The notes under the pieces: model-generated | Databases searched by the model: none | Seen by the model: the letters and a program-made list of their open reading frames with translations, nothing else | Told to the model about the DNA's origin: nothing | Part shown: one piece after another, positions 7,450-13,738 of the stretch | Numbering within the stretch: position 1 is the stretch's first letter | Layout of the letters: every line of letters begins with the position of its first letter | Position numbers and translations under genes: made by a program | IMG/VR virus record: IMGVR_UViG_3300028571_000120 | Coordinates: 1 to 23,769 of that record | Reading direction: 5' to 3' (one strand) | Length of the DNA stretch: 23,769 bases | From: a virus

Positions 7450-8430
7450 ATGGCTGCTATTACAAACACCTACACCCGCTTTGACGCAAAGGGTGTTAGG
7501 GAAGATCTTTCAAACGTCATTTATCAGATCTCTCCAGAAGAGACTCCATTCATGAGCAATGTTGGTCGTGAGAACGTCACCAACACTTTCTTTGAATGGC
7601 AAACTGATGATTTGGCCGCTGCTATCACAACTAATGCTCAGATCGAGGGTGATGACATCACTTCTTTCACAGCAGCAACTGCTACAGTTCGTTTGGGTAA
7701 CTACACTCAGATTAGCCGTAAAGACGTAATCATTTCTGGCACTTTGGAATCTGTTGATAAAGCAGGTCGCCGTTCAGAATTGAGCTATCAAATGGCTAAA
7801 AAATCTGCAGAAATTAAGCGTGACATGGAGTCAACAATGTTGGCCAACCAAGCCGCTACTGCTGGTTCTACATCTGCTGCCCGTAAAACTGGTGCATTGT
7901 TGGCCTTCTTGAAGACCAATACCAGCGAAGGTACTGGTGGTTCTGATCCTTCATACACCACTATTCCTGATGCGGCTCGTACAGACTCCACAGCAGGTAA
8001 CTTGCGTTCATTTAGCGAAGCATTGCTGAAAGACGTAATCCAGAAGGTTTGGACAGAAGGTGGCGCACCATCTATCGTTATGGCTGGTCCTGTTAACAAG
8101 CAGAACTTGTCAAAGATGGCTGGTATTGCTGGTCAGCGTTTCAATGTTACAGGTCCTAAGCCTTCAACAATCATCGGAGCCGCAGACATTTATGTTAGCG
8201 ATTTCGGTAACGTGAGCATTGTTGCCAACCGCTTCCAACGTGATCGTGATGTTTTCGTGCTTGATCCTGAGTACGCAAGCGTTGCTTATCTGCGTCCCTT
8301 CCAGACAGTTGAACTGGCTAAGACAGGTGATGCCGAGAAGCGTATGCTCTTGTGTGAGTGGGGCTTGAAGATCAAGAATGAGAAGGCTCATGGAGCCGTC
8401 TACGACTTGAACACTACAATTCAGACTTAA
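7450..8430 (+). CDS. Major capsid protein, SU10/DUF5309 type
   Basis: Predicted 326-residue HK97-fold coat protein. The N-terminus ITNTYTRFDAKGVREDLSNV with ISPEETPFMSNVGRENVTNT (about residues 5-50) and the segment ARTDSTAGNLRSFSEALLKD are characteristic of the family named DUF5309 or SU10 major capsid protein. The central part contains GGAPSIVMAGPVNKQNLSKM and the C-terminal part IYVSDFGNVSIVANRFQRDRDVFVLDPEY then VELAKTGDAEKRMLLCEWGL, again typical. Length is normal for unprocessed members of this family. Codon use is noticeably more regular than in its neighbours, as expected for a highly expressed gene. The stop is followed 14 bases later by a strong terminator, which allows abundant coat mRNA. 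The scaffold gene is immediately upstream. Confidence 0.93.
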   Translation: MAAITNTYTRFDAKGVREDLSNVIYQISPEETPFMSNVGRENVTNTFFEWQTDDLAAAITTNAQIEGDDITSFTAATATVRLGNYTQISRKDVIISGTLESVDKAGRRSELSYQMAKKSAEIKRDMESTMLANQAATAGSTSAARKTGALLAFLKTNTSEGTGGSDPSYTTIPDAARTDSTAGNLRSFSEALLKDVIQKVWTEGGAPSIVMAGPVNKQNLSKMAGIAGQRFNVTGPKPSTIIGAADIYVSDFGNVSIVANRFQRDRDVFVLDPEYASVAYLRPFQTVELAKTGDAEKRMLLCEWGLKIKNEKAHGAVYDLNTTIQT

Positions 8431-8443
8431 TCTGAAATGCAAG

Positions 8444-8471
8444 GGGTGGGCTAATAACCCACCCTTTTTTT
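8444..8471 (+). terminator. Rho-independent terminator after the major capsid gene
   Basis: Perfect 7-bp GC-rich stem GGGTGGG/CCCACCC (8444-8450 with 8458-8464), loop of seven bases and seven T residues (8465-8471). AAG bases before the stem can extend pairing into the T-run. It probably limits read-through from the coat gene to later genes. The next ATG begins at 8472, directly after the last T. Confidence 0.9.
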
Positions 8472-8786
8472 ATGACTACAAAAATCTTTGACACGAACCT
8501 AGAAATGGGAATTAAAAAACTTTGGCATTATGATGAAGCCAAAGATGAGGCAACCATTGAAACGATTATTGATGCTACTGAAGTAGTAGAAGCAAACAAA
8601 GAACGATTTAACTCATTTGATGAGAAGGCTAATTGGAAGGGTGATCTGCATCATGTGGCATCTATTCCTATGGCTTTGTATTATCAAATGAAGGCAGAAG
8701 GTAAGCTTGATGACCAAGCCTACATGAAACGATGGTTGAATTCTCCCGAGAATAGGTTTTTTAGAACAAGACCAGGGAAAGTATGA
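8472..8786 (+). CDS. Conserved virion-module protein of 104 residues, function unknown
   Basis: Predicted acidic protein found, by recall, directly after the capsid gene in many phages with SU10-like heads, typically ending NSPENRFFRTRPGKV or close variants. The first part reads as beta strands (ITKLWHYDEA-like, TIETIIDAT), the second as helices (VVEANKERFNSFDEKANW, then IPMALYYQMKAEGKL). No function is established to my knowledge; head-completion or decoration roles are guesses from location. The ATG lies directly after the T-run of the capsid terminator and has no ribosome-binding site. The next in-frame ATG (8505) also lacks one. Translation may depend on read-through mRNA with an unusual leader. 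Its stop overlaps the start of the HNH gene (ATGA). Confidence 0.75.
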   Translation: MTTKIFDTNLEMGIKKLWHYDEAKDEATIETIIDATEVVEANKERFNSFDEKANWKGDLHHVASIPMALYYQMKAEGKLDDQAYMKRWLNSPENRFFRTRPGKV

Positions 8787-9253
8787 TGGGAAGACCTGTT
8801 GTATCCTTAGAGAATAAAATTCTTAAATACTCTTCACCAGAAGCAATTACTGGTTGTATTTTATGGTTTGGTCCAACCTCAAGGGGTTATCCTAGAATTT
8901 CTTTAAAAAATAAGGAATACAGGGTAAGTCGATATTTGTATGAAAAAACTCATGGTAATTGTATAAATGATTTAAATGTTTGTCATACTTGCGACAATCC
9001 TTTATGCGTTAATCCAGACCATTTCTTTATTGGTACACACGCTGACAATCAACAAGATAAGTTTGATAAAAATAGACAGGCAAAAGGTGCTACACATGGG
9101 TGTTCAAAATTAAATAATGAGCAAGCAATGATGGCAAAATTTACGACAATCAAGCCAACTGTTTTAGCAAAAGAGTTTAATTGTTCAGCAACAATAATTA
9201 GGCAAATTCGCCAAGGCAAATATTGGAAACATTTGGAGAAGTTTAATGGATAG
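8783..9253 (+). CDS. HNH homing-type endonuclease with C-terminal HTH
   Basis: Predicted 156-residue nuclease of the HNH_3 type. Features in order: GCILWFGPTSRGYPRI (about residues 24-39); a zinc-knuckle and catalytic core VCHTCDNPLCVNPDHFFIGT (66-85) with C67, H68, C70, C75, N77 and H80; a following DNQQDK; and a C-terminal helix-turn-helix VLAKEFNCSATIIRQIRQGKYW (127-148) that would bind DNA. Such free-standing genes cut related phage genomes and spread into the vacant site. The gene overlaps its upstream neighbour by four bases and its downstream neighbour by eight, so it entered without breaking either. Its base composition looks clearly more AT-rich than the flanking virion genes, consistent with transfer. 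A ribosome-binding site-like AGGGA precedes the ATG; 8786 is a second possible ATG. Confidence 0.85.
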   Translation: MMGRPVVSLENKILKYSSPEAITGCILWFGPTSRGYPRISLKNKEYRVSRYLYEKTHGNCINDLNVCHTCDNPLCVNPDHFFIGTHADNQQDKFDKNRQAKGATHGCSKLNNEQAMMAKFTTIKPTVLAKEFNCSATIIRQIRQGKYWKHLEKFNG

Positions 9254-9911
9254 TAAGACCATTGGAATTTTGATTCCAACACGGGACTTTGTTAATGCTG
9301 GATTTGCCTATGATTTAGCCCGATTAGTGGGATATACAGTAGGTACAACAAACCATAAAGTAGTGATTTACACTAGTTCTGGAACACTACTATCTTCACA
9401 GCGTCAGGACCTAGCCAGAGATGCAGTTAAGGCTAATTGCACTCATACAATGTGGCTAGATAGCGATATGAGGTTTCCAAAGGACATGATTATTCGTCTT
9501 TTGGAAAGGGATAAAGGAATAGTTTGTGGGAATTATGCCAAGCGCAGATTTCCTACAGAGCCTATTGCGGTAAAGAAAAATACTCCAGATATGGATGCTT
9601 TATTTGTCAATAGGGTATATACTGAGGACGATTCAACAGGACTTGTTGAAGTAGACTACTGCGGAATGGGTGTAATGCTTGTTAAAGCCGAAGTCTATAA
9701 ATCTATGGAATATCCTTGGTTTGCTATACCTTGGGTTCCTGCTGCGGAAGACTACATTGGTGAAGATGTATGGTTTTGCCGTAGAGCCGCTGAGAACGGA
9801 CACAAAACATTTGTTGACCAAGATCTATCAAAAGAGATCTTTCACATTGGCACATTTGAATACAAACATGAGCATACATTAATGTGTAGGGATGTAGAAA
9901 ATGGCACTTGA
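9246..9911 (+). CDS. Glycosyltransferase, GT-A fold (GT2-like)
   Basis: Predicted 221-residue sugar transferase. The N-terminus IGILIPTRDFVN starts a Rossmann-like sheet. LARDAVKANCTHTMWLDSDMRFP (residues about 56-78) carries the DxD motif (D72, D74) that holds the metal and the nucleotide sugar. An acceptor/catalytic region with GEDVWFCRRAAENG (172-185; E173/D174) is followed by a late His-Gly (HIG, 200-202) of the type used for metal binding. All key positions are present, so the enzyme is probably active. There is no membrane segment. It has a good ribosome-binding site (GGAGA) and overlaps the HNH gene upstream and the adaptor downstream. Sugar donor and target are unknown; modification of capsid, fibre or host envelope are all possible. 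Confidence 0.8.
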   Translation: MDSKTIGILIPTRDFVNAGFAYDLARLVGYTVGTTNHKVVIYTSSGTLLSSQRQDLARDAVKANCTHTMWLDSDMRFPKDMIIRLLERDKGIVCGNYAKRRFPTEPIAVKKNTPDMDALFVNRVYTEDDSTGLVEVDYCGMGVMLVKAEVYKSMEYPWFAIPWVPAAEDYIGEDVWFCRRAAENGHKTFVDQDLSKEIFHIGTFEYKHEHTLMCRDVENGT

Positions 9912-10521
9912 TACTTTTAGCGGATTAAAGACAACCATTGCTGATTATCTGAATCGGGATGATTTAACGTCTGTCATTCCTTCATTTATCACTTTGGCAG
10001 AAGCTAAATTTAATCGTAAGTTGCGTGTTCGCCAGATGGTAAAACGTGCAACTGCCACTTTAGATACTCAGTATTTTGCTTTTCCTTCTGATTTCTTACA
10101 GGCTAAAGAGTTCCAACTGAATACAAATCCAATTACATATCTTCAGTATGTGACTCAAAATCAAGGTGATTACGCATCACAGAACAATTACATTACTGTT
10201 GGTAAACCACAATTTTATACAATTATTGGTACGCAAATAGAAGTTATCCCAACGCCTGATACTGGTTATACGGGTGAATTAACTTATTATGGTAAGATTC
10301 CTGCGTTAAGTGATTCAAATACAAGCAACTGGCTCCTAGCTTATGCACCAGACTTGTACTTGTATGGTGCGCTAGTTGAAGCTACACCATACTTGAAAGA
10401 CGATGAGCGTCTTGCCACATGGAGTCAGTTATATACCAACTCCTTGGGCGACATAGAAATAGCAGATCAAAGGGCATCTGTTGCTTCTACTCCGATTGTT
10501 CGTGCCCGATCTTTGGGGTGA
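9901..10521 (+). CDS. Head-tail adaptor protein, SU10 type
   Basis: Predicted 206-residue connector protein that binds under the portal and joins it to the nozzle. It begins MALDTFSGLKTTIADYLNRDDL, then IPSFITLAEAKFNRKLRVRQM (about residues 24-45), the helical pattern of the phage adaptor family found with SU10-like capsids. A beta-rich insert follows with YAFPSDFLQAKEFQLN-like and GKPQFYTIIGTQIEVIPTPDTGYTG segments. It closes with the helices ALVEATPYLKDDERLATWSQLY. The co-occurrence with an SU10-type coat protein strengthens the assignment. Its first 11 bases overlap the end of the glycosyltransferase gene and no strong ribosome-binding site is seen, so coupled translation is likely. A distantly related head-closure protein is the main alternative. 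Confidence 0.82.
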   Translation: MALDTFSGLKTTIADYLNRDDLTSVIPSFITLAEAKFNRKLRVRQMVKRATATLDTQYFAFPSDFLQAKEFQLNTNPITYLQYVTQNQGDYASQNNYITVGKPQFYTIIGTQIEVIPTPDTGYTGELTYYGKIPALSDSNTSNWLLAYAPDLYLYGALVEATPYLKDDERLATWSQLYTNSLGDIEIADQRASVASTPIVRARSLG

Positions 10522-10524
10522 TAT

Positions 10525-10917
10525 ATGGCTGGTTCATTTACAGATTATCTTGAAGACAAGATTCTCAAGCACGTTTTTACTAACGTAGCATATACCTCAC
10601 CAACTACTTTGTATGTTGGTTTGTTTACTACCGCACCTACTGATGCTGGTGGTGGCACAGAGCTTTCTGGTAGCGGATATGCCCGTAAATCTGCCGCTTT
10701 TACAGTAAGTGGAACAGGCACTTTGGCTACAAATAGTTCTGCCATTGAGTTTGATGCCGCTACTGGAACATGGGGAACTATTGTTGCTATTGCGATATTT
10801 GATGCTTTAACAACTGGCAATATGATTGCTTTTGCTGATTTGACAGCAAGTAAAACCATTGCAACTGGTGATATTTTGCGTATTCCTGCTGGTGATCTTG
10901 ACGTTACATTGAGTTAA
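10525..10917 (+). CDS. Phage tail/fibre-associated protein of 130 residues
   Basis: Predicted beta-rich protein. FTDYLEDKILKHVF (residues 5-18) with SPTTLYVGLFTTAPTDAGGGTE and GYARKSAAFTVSGTGT then AIAIFDALTTGNMIAFADL and GDILRIPAGDLDVTLS form a pattern I know from many phages, where it is labelled tail fibre or minor tail protein. Its exact place in the virion is not established from sequence. A strong ribosome-binding site (GGGGTGA) precedes the ATG and it follows the adaptor by three bases. It opens the long fibre region. The complete lack of cysteine and charged patches fits an extracellular structural protein. Confidence 0.75.
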   Translation: MAGSFTDYLEDKILKHVFTNVAYTSPTTLYVGLFTTAPTDAGGGTELSGSGYARKSAAFTVSGTGTLATNSSAIEFDAATGTWGTIVAIAIFDALTTGNMIAFADLTASKTIATGDILRIPAGDLDVTLS

Positions 10918-10919
10918 TC

Positions 10920-11375
10920 ATGGCATTAGTTATTGCTGATCGTGTAAAGGAAACTACTACTACGACAGGAACGGGTACGCTTACCCTTGCTGGCGCAGCT
11001 ACTGGTTTTCAATCTTTCTCTGTCATTGGCAATGGAAACACTACTTATTACGTAATAAGTTCAAGCACTAGTAGTGAATTTGAAGTTGGCATTGGAACAT
11101 ACACCTCTTCTGGGACTACGTTATCTCGAACAACAATTCTTTCATCTTCTAATAGTAATTCTGCTGTTAATTTATCAGCAGGAACTAAAGATGTATATGT
11201 TACTTATCCTGCGTTAACCAGTTCTACAAATGGTGTAATGATACAAAGTACAACAGTATCTGAAAACACGACAATAAGTGCAGGAACTAATGGCTTATCT
11301 GTTGGACCTGTAACAGTTGTTTCTGGTAAATCAGTAACCGTTATTTCTGGTCAAAGATGGTTAGTTTTAAACTAA
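10920..11375 (+). CDS. Fibre/attachment-related Ser/Thr-rich protein
   Basis: Predicted 151-residue beta protein. The N-terminal domain ADRVKETTTTTGTGTLTLAG with FQSFSVIGNGNTTYYVISS and FEVGIGTYTSSGTTLSRTTI (about residues 6-80) is a phage tail-protein module seen before fibre modules in many phages. The C-terminal part is Ser/Thr/Val-rich (VVSGKSVTVISGQRW). No enzyme motif or membrane segment is present. It starts two bases after the preceding stop and precedes a second Ser/Thr-rich fibre protein. It begins a set of genes (10920-12691) ending in a glycine-rich tip protein. Virion association is likely; the exact role is not known. Confidence 0.72.
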   Translation: MALVIADRVKETTTTTGTGTLTLAGAATGFQSFSVIGNGNTTYYVISSSTSSEFEVGIGTYTSSGTTLSRTTILSSSNSNSAVNLSAGTKDVYVTYPALTSSTNGVMIQSTTVSENTTISAGTNGLSVGPVTVVSGKSVTVISGQRWLVLN

Positions 11376-11384
11376 GGTGAAATT

Positions 11385-11819
11385 ATGAGTAACTTAAAAG
11401 TTCAAGGTAATGCCTCTGGTGCTGGAACAAGCACATTAGAGTCTCCAAATACATCAAGTAGCGTTACTTATTCGCTACCAGATACTTCTTCAAGTGTGAC
11501 ATTGGGCTATCTTAATATTCCCCTGTCGGGCATTAAAACGGCAAGCTACACATTAGTTGCGGGGGATGTAGGTAAGTTTGTGGAGTTGGGAACATCTGGA
11601 TCAGTCGTAGTACCTGCGTCTGTTTTTACAACGGGTGATGTAATTATGATTTTTAATAACACATCAGCTTCTATTTCTTGTACTTGCTCTGCTGTTACGA
11701 CAGTCTACAAGGGCGGTACAGATGCTGATATTGCTTCTTTTAGCGTAACTACAAGAGGTATTGCTACTATTCTGTTTATTACTGCCACAGTTGCCGTGGT
11801 AACAGGTAATTTAGCATGA
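11385..11819 (+). CDS. Fibre protein of 144 residues
   Basis: Predicted beta-rich protein that starts SNLKVQGNASGAGTSTLESP, a short N-terminal motif found at the start of phage fibre proteins, followed by SSSVTYSLPDTSSSVTLGYL. The middle (PLSGIKTASYTLVAGDVGKF, then VVVPASVF, GDVIMIFNN) resembles a domain often found between fibre stalk and tip. No charge-rich or catalytic parts are seen. A ribosome-binding site (AAGGTG) precedes the ATG. Its stop overlaps the ATG of the glycine-rich protein (ATGA), so both are probably made in fixed ratio and might form one fibre. Assignment is by motif recall and position. Confidence 0.72.
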   Translation: MSNLKVQGNASGAGTSTLESPNTSSSVTYSLPDTSSSVTLGYLNIPLSGIKTASYTLVAGDVGKFVELGTSGSVVVPASVFTTGDVIMIFNNTSASISCTCSAVTTVYKGGTDADIASFSVTTRGIATILFITATVAVVTGNLA

Positions 11820-12691
11820 GTGGCGTAATGCTTGGGATTGTTGGAGCTAGTTTTGCTAATGTAGCACCATCTGTTGAATATCTTGTAGTTGCTGGTGGTG
11901 GCTCTGGTGGCGGTCTTAATGGCGGTGGTGGTGGTGGTGCTGGCGGTTTTAAGACAGCTTCTGGATTTTCTGTTACCACGGGTTCACCTATTACTGTAAC
12001 AGTTGGTGCGGGTGGTAGCAGTGCCACTGGGGGAAACCAAGGAAATAATGGTTCTAATTCTGTTTTTAGTTCAATTACATCTACTGGCGGTGGCGGTGGT
12101 GGTCATGGAGTGCCCGCTGAAGCCGCAGGAAATAGTGGCGGTTCAGGCGGCGGCGGTGGTGGTGGTGATACTGCTGGTGGCTTAGGTGGTGCGGCTTCTC
12201 CAGCAAGTCAGGGATTTGCTGGTGGACAGGCATTTGCATACTCTGGTAATGCAAACGGAGCAGGTGGTGGTGGCGCAGGTGCTGCTGGCTCTAACGGGGC
12301 ATCTGGTTCACCAGGTAGAGGTGGTGTTGGTGGAGTTGGTCTTGCATCAAGTATTAGTGGAAGTAGTATTTTCTATGCTGGCGGTGGTGGTGGCGGATGT
12401 GGTGGCCCACCCAATGCTGGCGGAAATGGTGGTGGCGGTGCAGGTGGAACAGATAGCATTACAACGAATATCACGCCAACAGCGGGAACTGCTAACAGAG
12501 GAGGCGGTGGTGGTGGCTCTGGTGGTTACTCTCCGTCATATTCAACTGGCGCAGGTGGTTCGGGTATTGTTATCATTCGCTACGCTGATTCTTTTGAAGC
12601 TGCCGCATCTACTACTGGCTCACCAACAATCACAGTAGCTGGTGGTTATCGTGTCTATCAATGGACAGGTAACGGCTCAATCACATTCTAA
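11816..12691 (+). CDS. Glycine-rich fibre tip/adhesin-like protein (first copy)
   Basis: Predicted 291-residue protein, likely a receptor-binding tip. After a short hydrophobic start and VEYLVVAGGGSGGG (about residues 20-33), most of residues 30-250 are glycine-rich tracts separated by Ser/Asn/Ala turns. This composition is compatible with stacked polyglycine-II helices as in T-even-like gp38 adhesins. The end, GGSGIVIIRYADS followed by GGYRVYQWTGNGSITF, resembles C-termini I recall from other phage glycine-rich tips, and the N-terminal YLVVAGGGxG is typical of the same class. It shows no signal peptide. A second, different glycine-rich protein is encoded at 14410-15225. Overlap with the preceding fibre gene (ATGA) suggests they act together. 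An RBP role is inference from composition and place. Confidence 0.75.
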   Translation: MSGVMLGIVGASFANVAPSVEYLVVAGGGSGGGLNGGGGGGAGGFKTASGFSVTTGSPITVTVGAGGSSATGGNQGNNGSNSVFSSITSTGGGGGGHGVPAEAAGNSGGSGGGGGGGDTAGGLGGAASPASQGFAGGQAFAYSGNANGAGGGGAGAAGSNGASGSPGRGGVGGVGLASSISGSSIFYAGGGGGGCGGPPNAGGNGGGGAGGTDSITTNITPTAGTANRGGGGGGSGGYSPSYSTGAGGSGIVIIRYADSFEAAASTTGSPTITVAGGYRVYQWTGNGSITF

Positions 12692-12701
12692 GGAAGAACA
12701 A

Positions 12702-13070
12702 ATGGCACATTTTGCAAAATTAGATGAAAACAATGTTGTTCTTGAGGTTCATTGCGTCAATAACATTGAATTACTAACATCAGAAGGTCACGAATCTGAA
12801 GCGATGGGATATGCGTTTTTAGTTCGTTGGTCTGGTGGTTATTCTCGTTGGAAACAAACAAGTTATAACGGCACTATTCGTAAGAACTATGCAGGTATTG
12901 GCTTCACATATGATTCAACAAGAGATGCGTTTATTGCACCAAAGCCATATGAATCATGGATATTAAATGAAGAAACTTGCCGTTGGGAAGCACCAGTAGC
13001 AATGCCTACAGATGGCAAACGATATGATTGGAACGAATCAACAACTTCATGGGTTGAGTACACTCAATAA
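12702..13070 (+). CDS. Conserved phage protein of 122 residues, function unknown
   Basis: Predicted protein beginning MAHFAKLDENNVVLEVHCVN and containing WKQTSYNGTIRKNYAGIGFTY (about residues 50-70), then APKPYESWILNEETCRWEAP and a Trp-rich end. Close patterns (MAHFAxIDExNxVxxVxxVxN and WKQTSYNGxxRKNYAGIGxxYD) are very common in cyanophages and other aquatic phages, in virion gene clusters, with no proven function. I set the start at 12702, with AAGGAAG directly upstream, and not at the earlier in-frame ATG, because the longer form would overlap the glycine-rich gene. A structural or assembly role is probable from location. Cys residues (C18 and one near 95) are few. Confidence 0.78.
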   Translation: MAHFAKLDENNVVLEVHCVNNIELLTSEGHESEAMGYAFLVRWSGGYSRWKQTSYNGTIRKNYAGIGFTYDSTRDAFIAPKPYESWILNEETCRWEAPVAMPTDGKRYDWNESTTSWVEYTQ

Positions 13071-13075
13071 ACATC

Positions 13076-13261
13076 ATGCAAAACAAAATTGTACTTACTG
13101 ATGAACAACTAGAAATTCTGGTTGAAAAAGTTACTGAAAAAGTAATAGAAAATGTTTATATTTCTATTGGGCAAAGTATTGTCAAGAAGTTCTTTTGGAT
13201 CGTTGGTTTAGGAACAGTTGCAATTTTCGCATGGCTATCTGGTAATGGACACTTGAAATAA
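13076..13261 (+). CDS. Small single-span membrane protein, holin-like possibility
   Basis: Predicted 61-residue protein. The N-terminal 38 residues form an amphipathic helix rich in Glu/Lys/Val (LTDEQLEILVEKVTEKVIEN), and residues about 39-56 (FFWIVGLGTVAIFAWLSG) form one membrane helix with a short polar tail. The layout, helix then single span near the C-terminus, is shared with XhlA/holin-like phage proteins. Similar LTDEQL-start, VKK-span proteins occur as small phage membrane proteins. A lysis or fibre-anchoring role cannot be chosen from this sequence. It lies inside the fibre gene region. Its stop overlaps the next ATG (TAATG). No clear ribosome-binding site is seen. Confidence 0.6.
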   Translation: MQNKIVLTDEQLEILVEKVTEKVIENVYISIGQSIVKKFFWIVGLGTVAIFAWLSGNGHLK

Positions 13262-13731
13262 TGTTTGGAATAAGCGCATTTTCTGAAGTACCATTTTCAT
13301 CACTTTCGGGTGGTGCGGTACTCAATGCGGCTGCTGATGTAAATAGTGTTTCTTCTGTATCAACAAATGCAATTGGAATTTTAGTTGTTGCCGCAACTCC
13401 AACTAGTGAGTCTACAGTTTCTGTTTCAGCAAGTGTTATTAAGTCTGCCCAAGCAGAAATAGTATCAACCAGTACTGTTCAAGCTTCTGTTCTTTTAATA
13501 TTTTCATGTTCGGCAAATGTAGATTCAGTTTCCACAGTTTCTTGTGGGACTAGTTTAACAAGAGGTGTTAGTGCATTTATTGCTGGTGATGCTGTAGTGA
13601 CTGTTTCAGCTAGACTGAAATGGGAAGATAGTTCATTAGTAGCAGAATCTTGGACAACAATTTCAGATCAATCGGAGTCTTGGACTAATACAACAGACCA
13701 ATCCGAGACTTGGACAGTAACAACGCAATGA
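13261..13731 (+). CDS. Repeat-rich fibre/tail protein of 156 residues
   Basis: Predicted Ser/Val/Ala/Thr-rich protein. The start, MFGISAFSEVPFSSLSG, is a motif I know from phage tail genes (MFGISAFSExPFSxL). Residues about 20-115 are degenerate repeats of roughly 20 residues built from VSSVST, VSVSAS and VSTVSC blocks, probably beta strands stacked in a fibre. The C-terminus has an exact 10-residue period: ESWTTISDQS, ESWTNTTDQS, ETWTVTTQ (bases 13645-13728; the last unit is truncated to eight residues). The repeat suggests extension by tandem duplication. It begins on the stop of the membrane-protein gene (TAATG) and is followed by a fibre gene with a ribosome-binding site (GAGGT). Function beyond being a probable virion protein is not known. 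Confidence 0.66.
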   Translation: MFGISAFSEVPFSSLSGGAVLNAAADVNSVSSVSTNAIGILVVAATPTSESTVSVSASVIKSAQAEIVSTSTVQASVLLIFSCSANVDSVSTVSCGTSLTRGVSAFIAGDAVVTVSARLKWEDSSLVAESWTTISDQSESWTNTTDQSETWTVTTQ

Positions 13732-13738
13732 GGTAAAT

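Noticed and set aside
12186-12638. Alternative + strand frame rich in Val, Leu and Ala inside the first glycine-rich gene
   Set aside because: GGT/GGC-rich DNA read in another frame gives long Val/Leu/Ala runs. The glycine frame has conserved ends and proper coupling, so the other frame is an artefact.
12642-12701. Earlier in-frame ATG that would lengthen the 122-residue protein by 20 residues
   Set aside because: The extension overlaps the end of the glycine-rich gene and lacks a ribosome-binding site, while ATG 12702 has AAGGAAG upstream and restores the conserved MAHFAK start.
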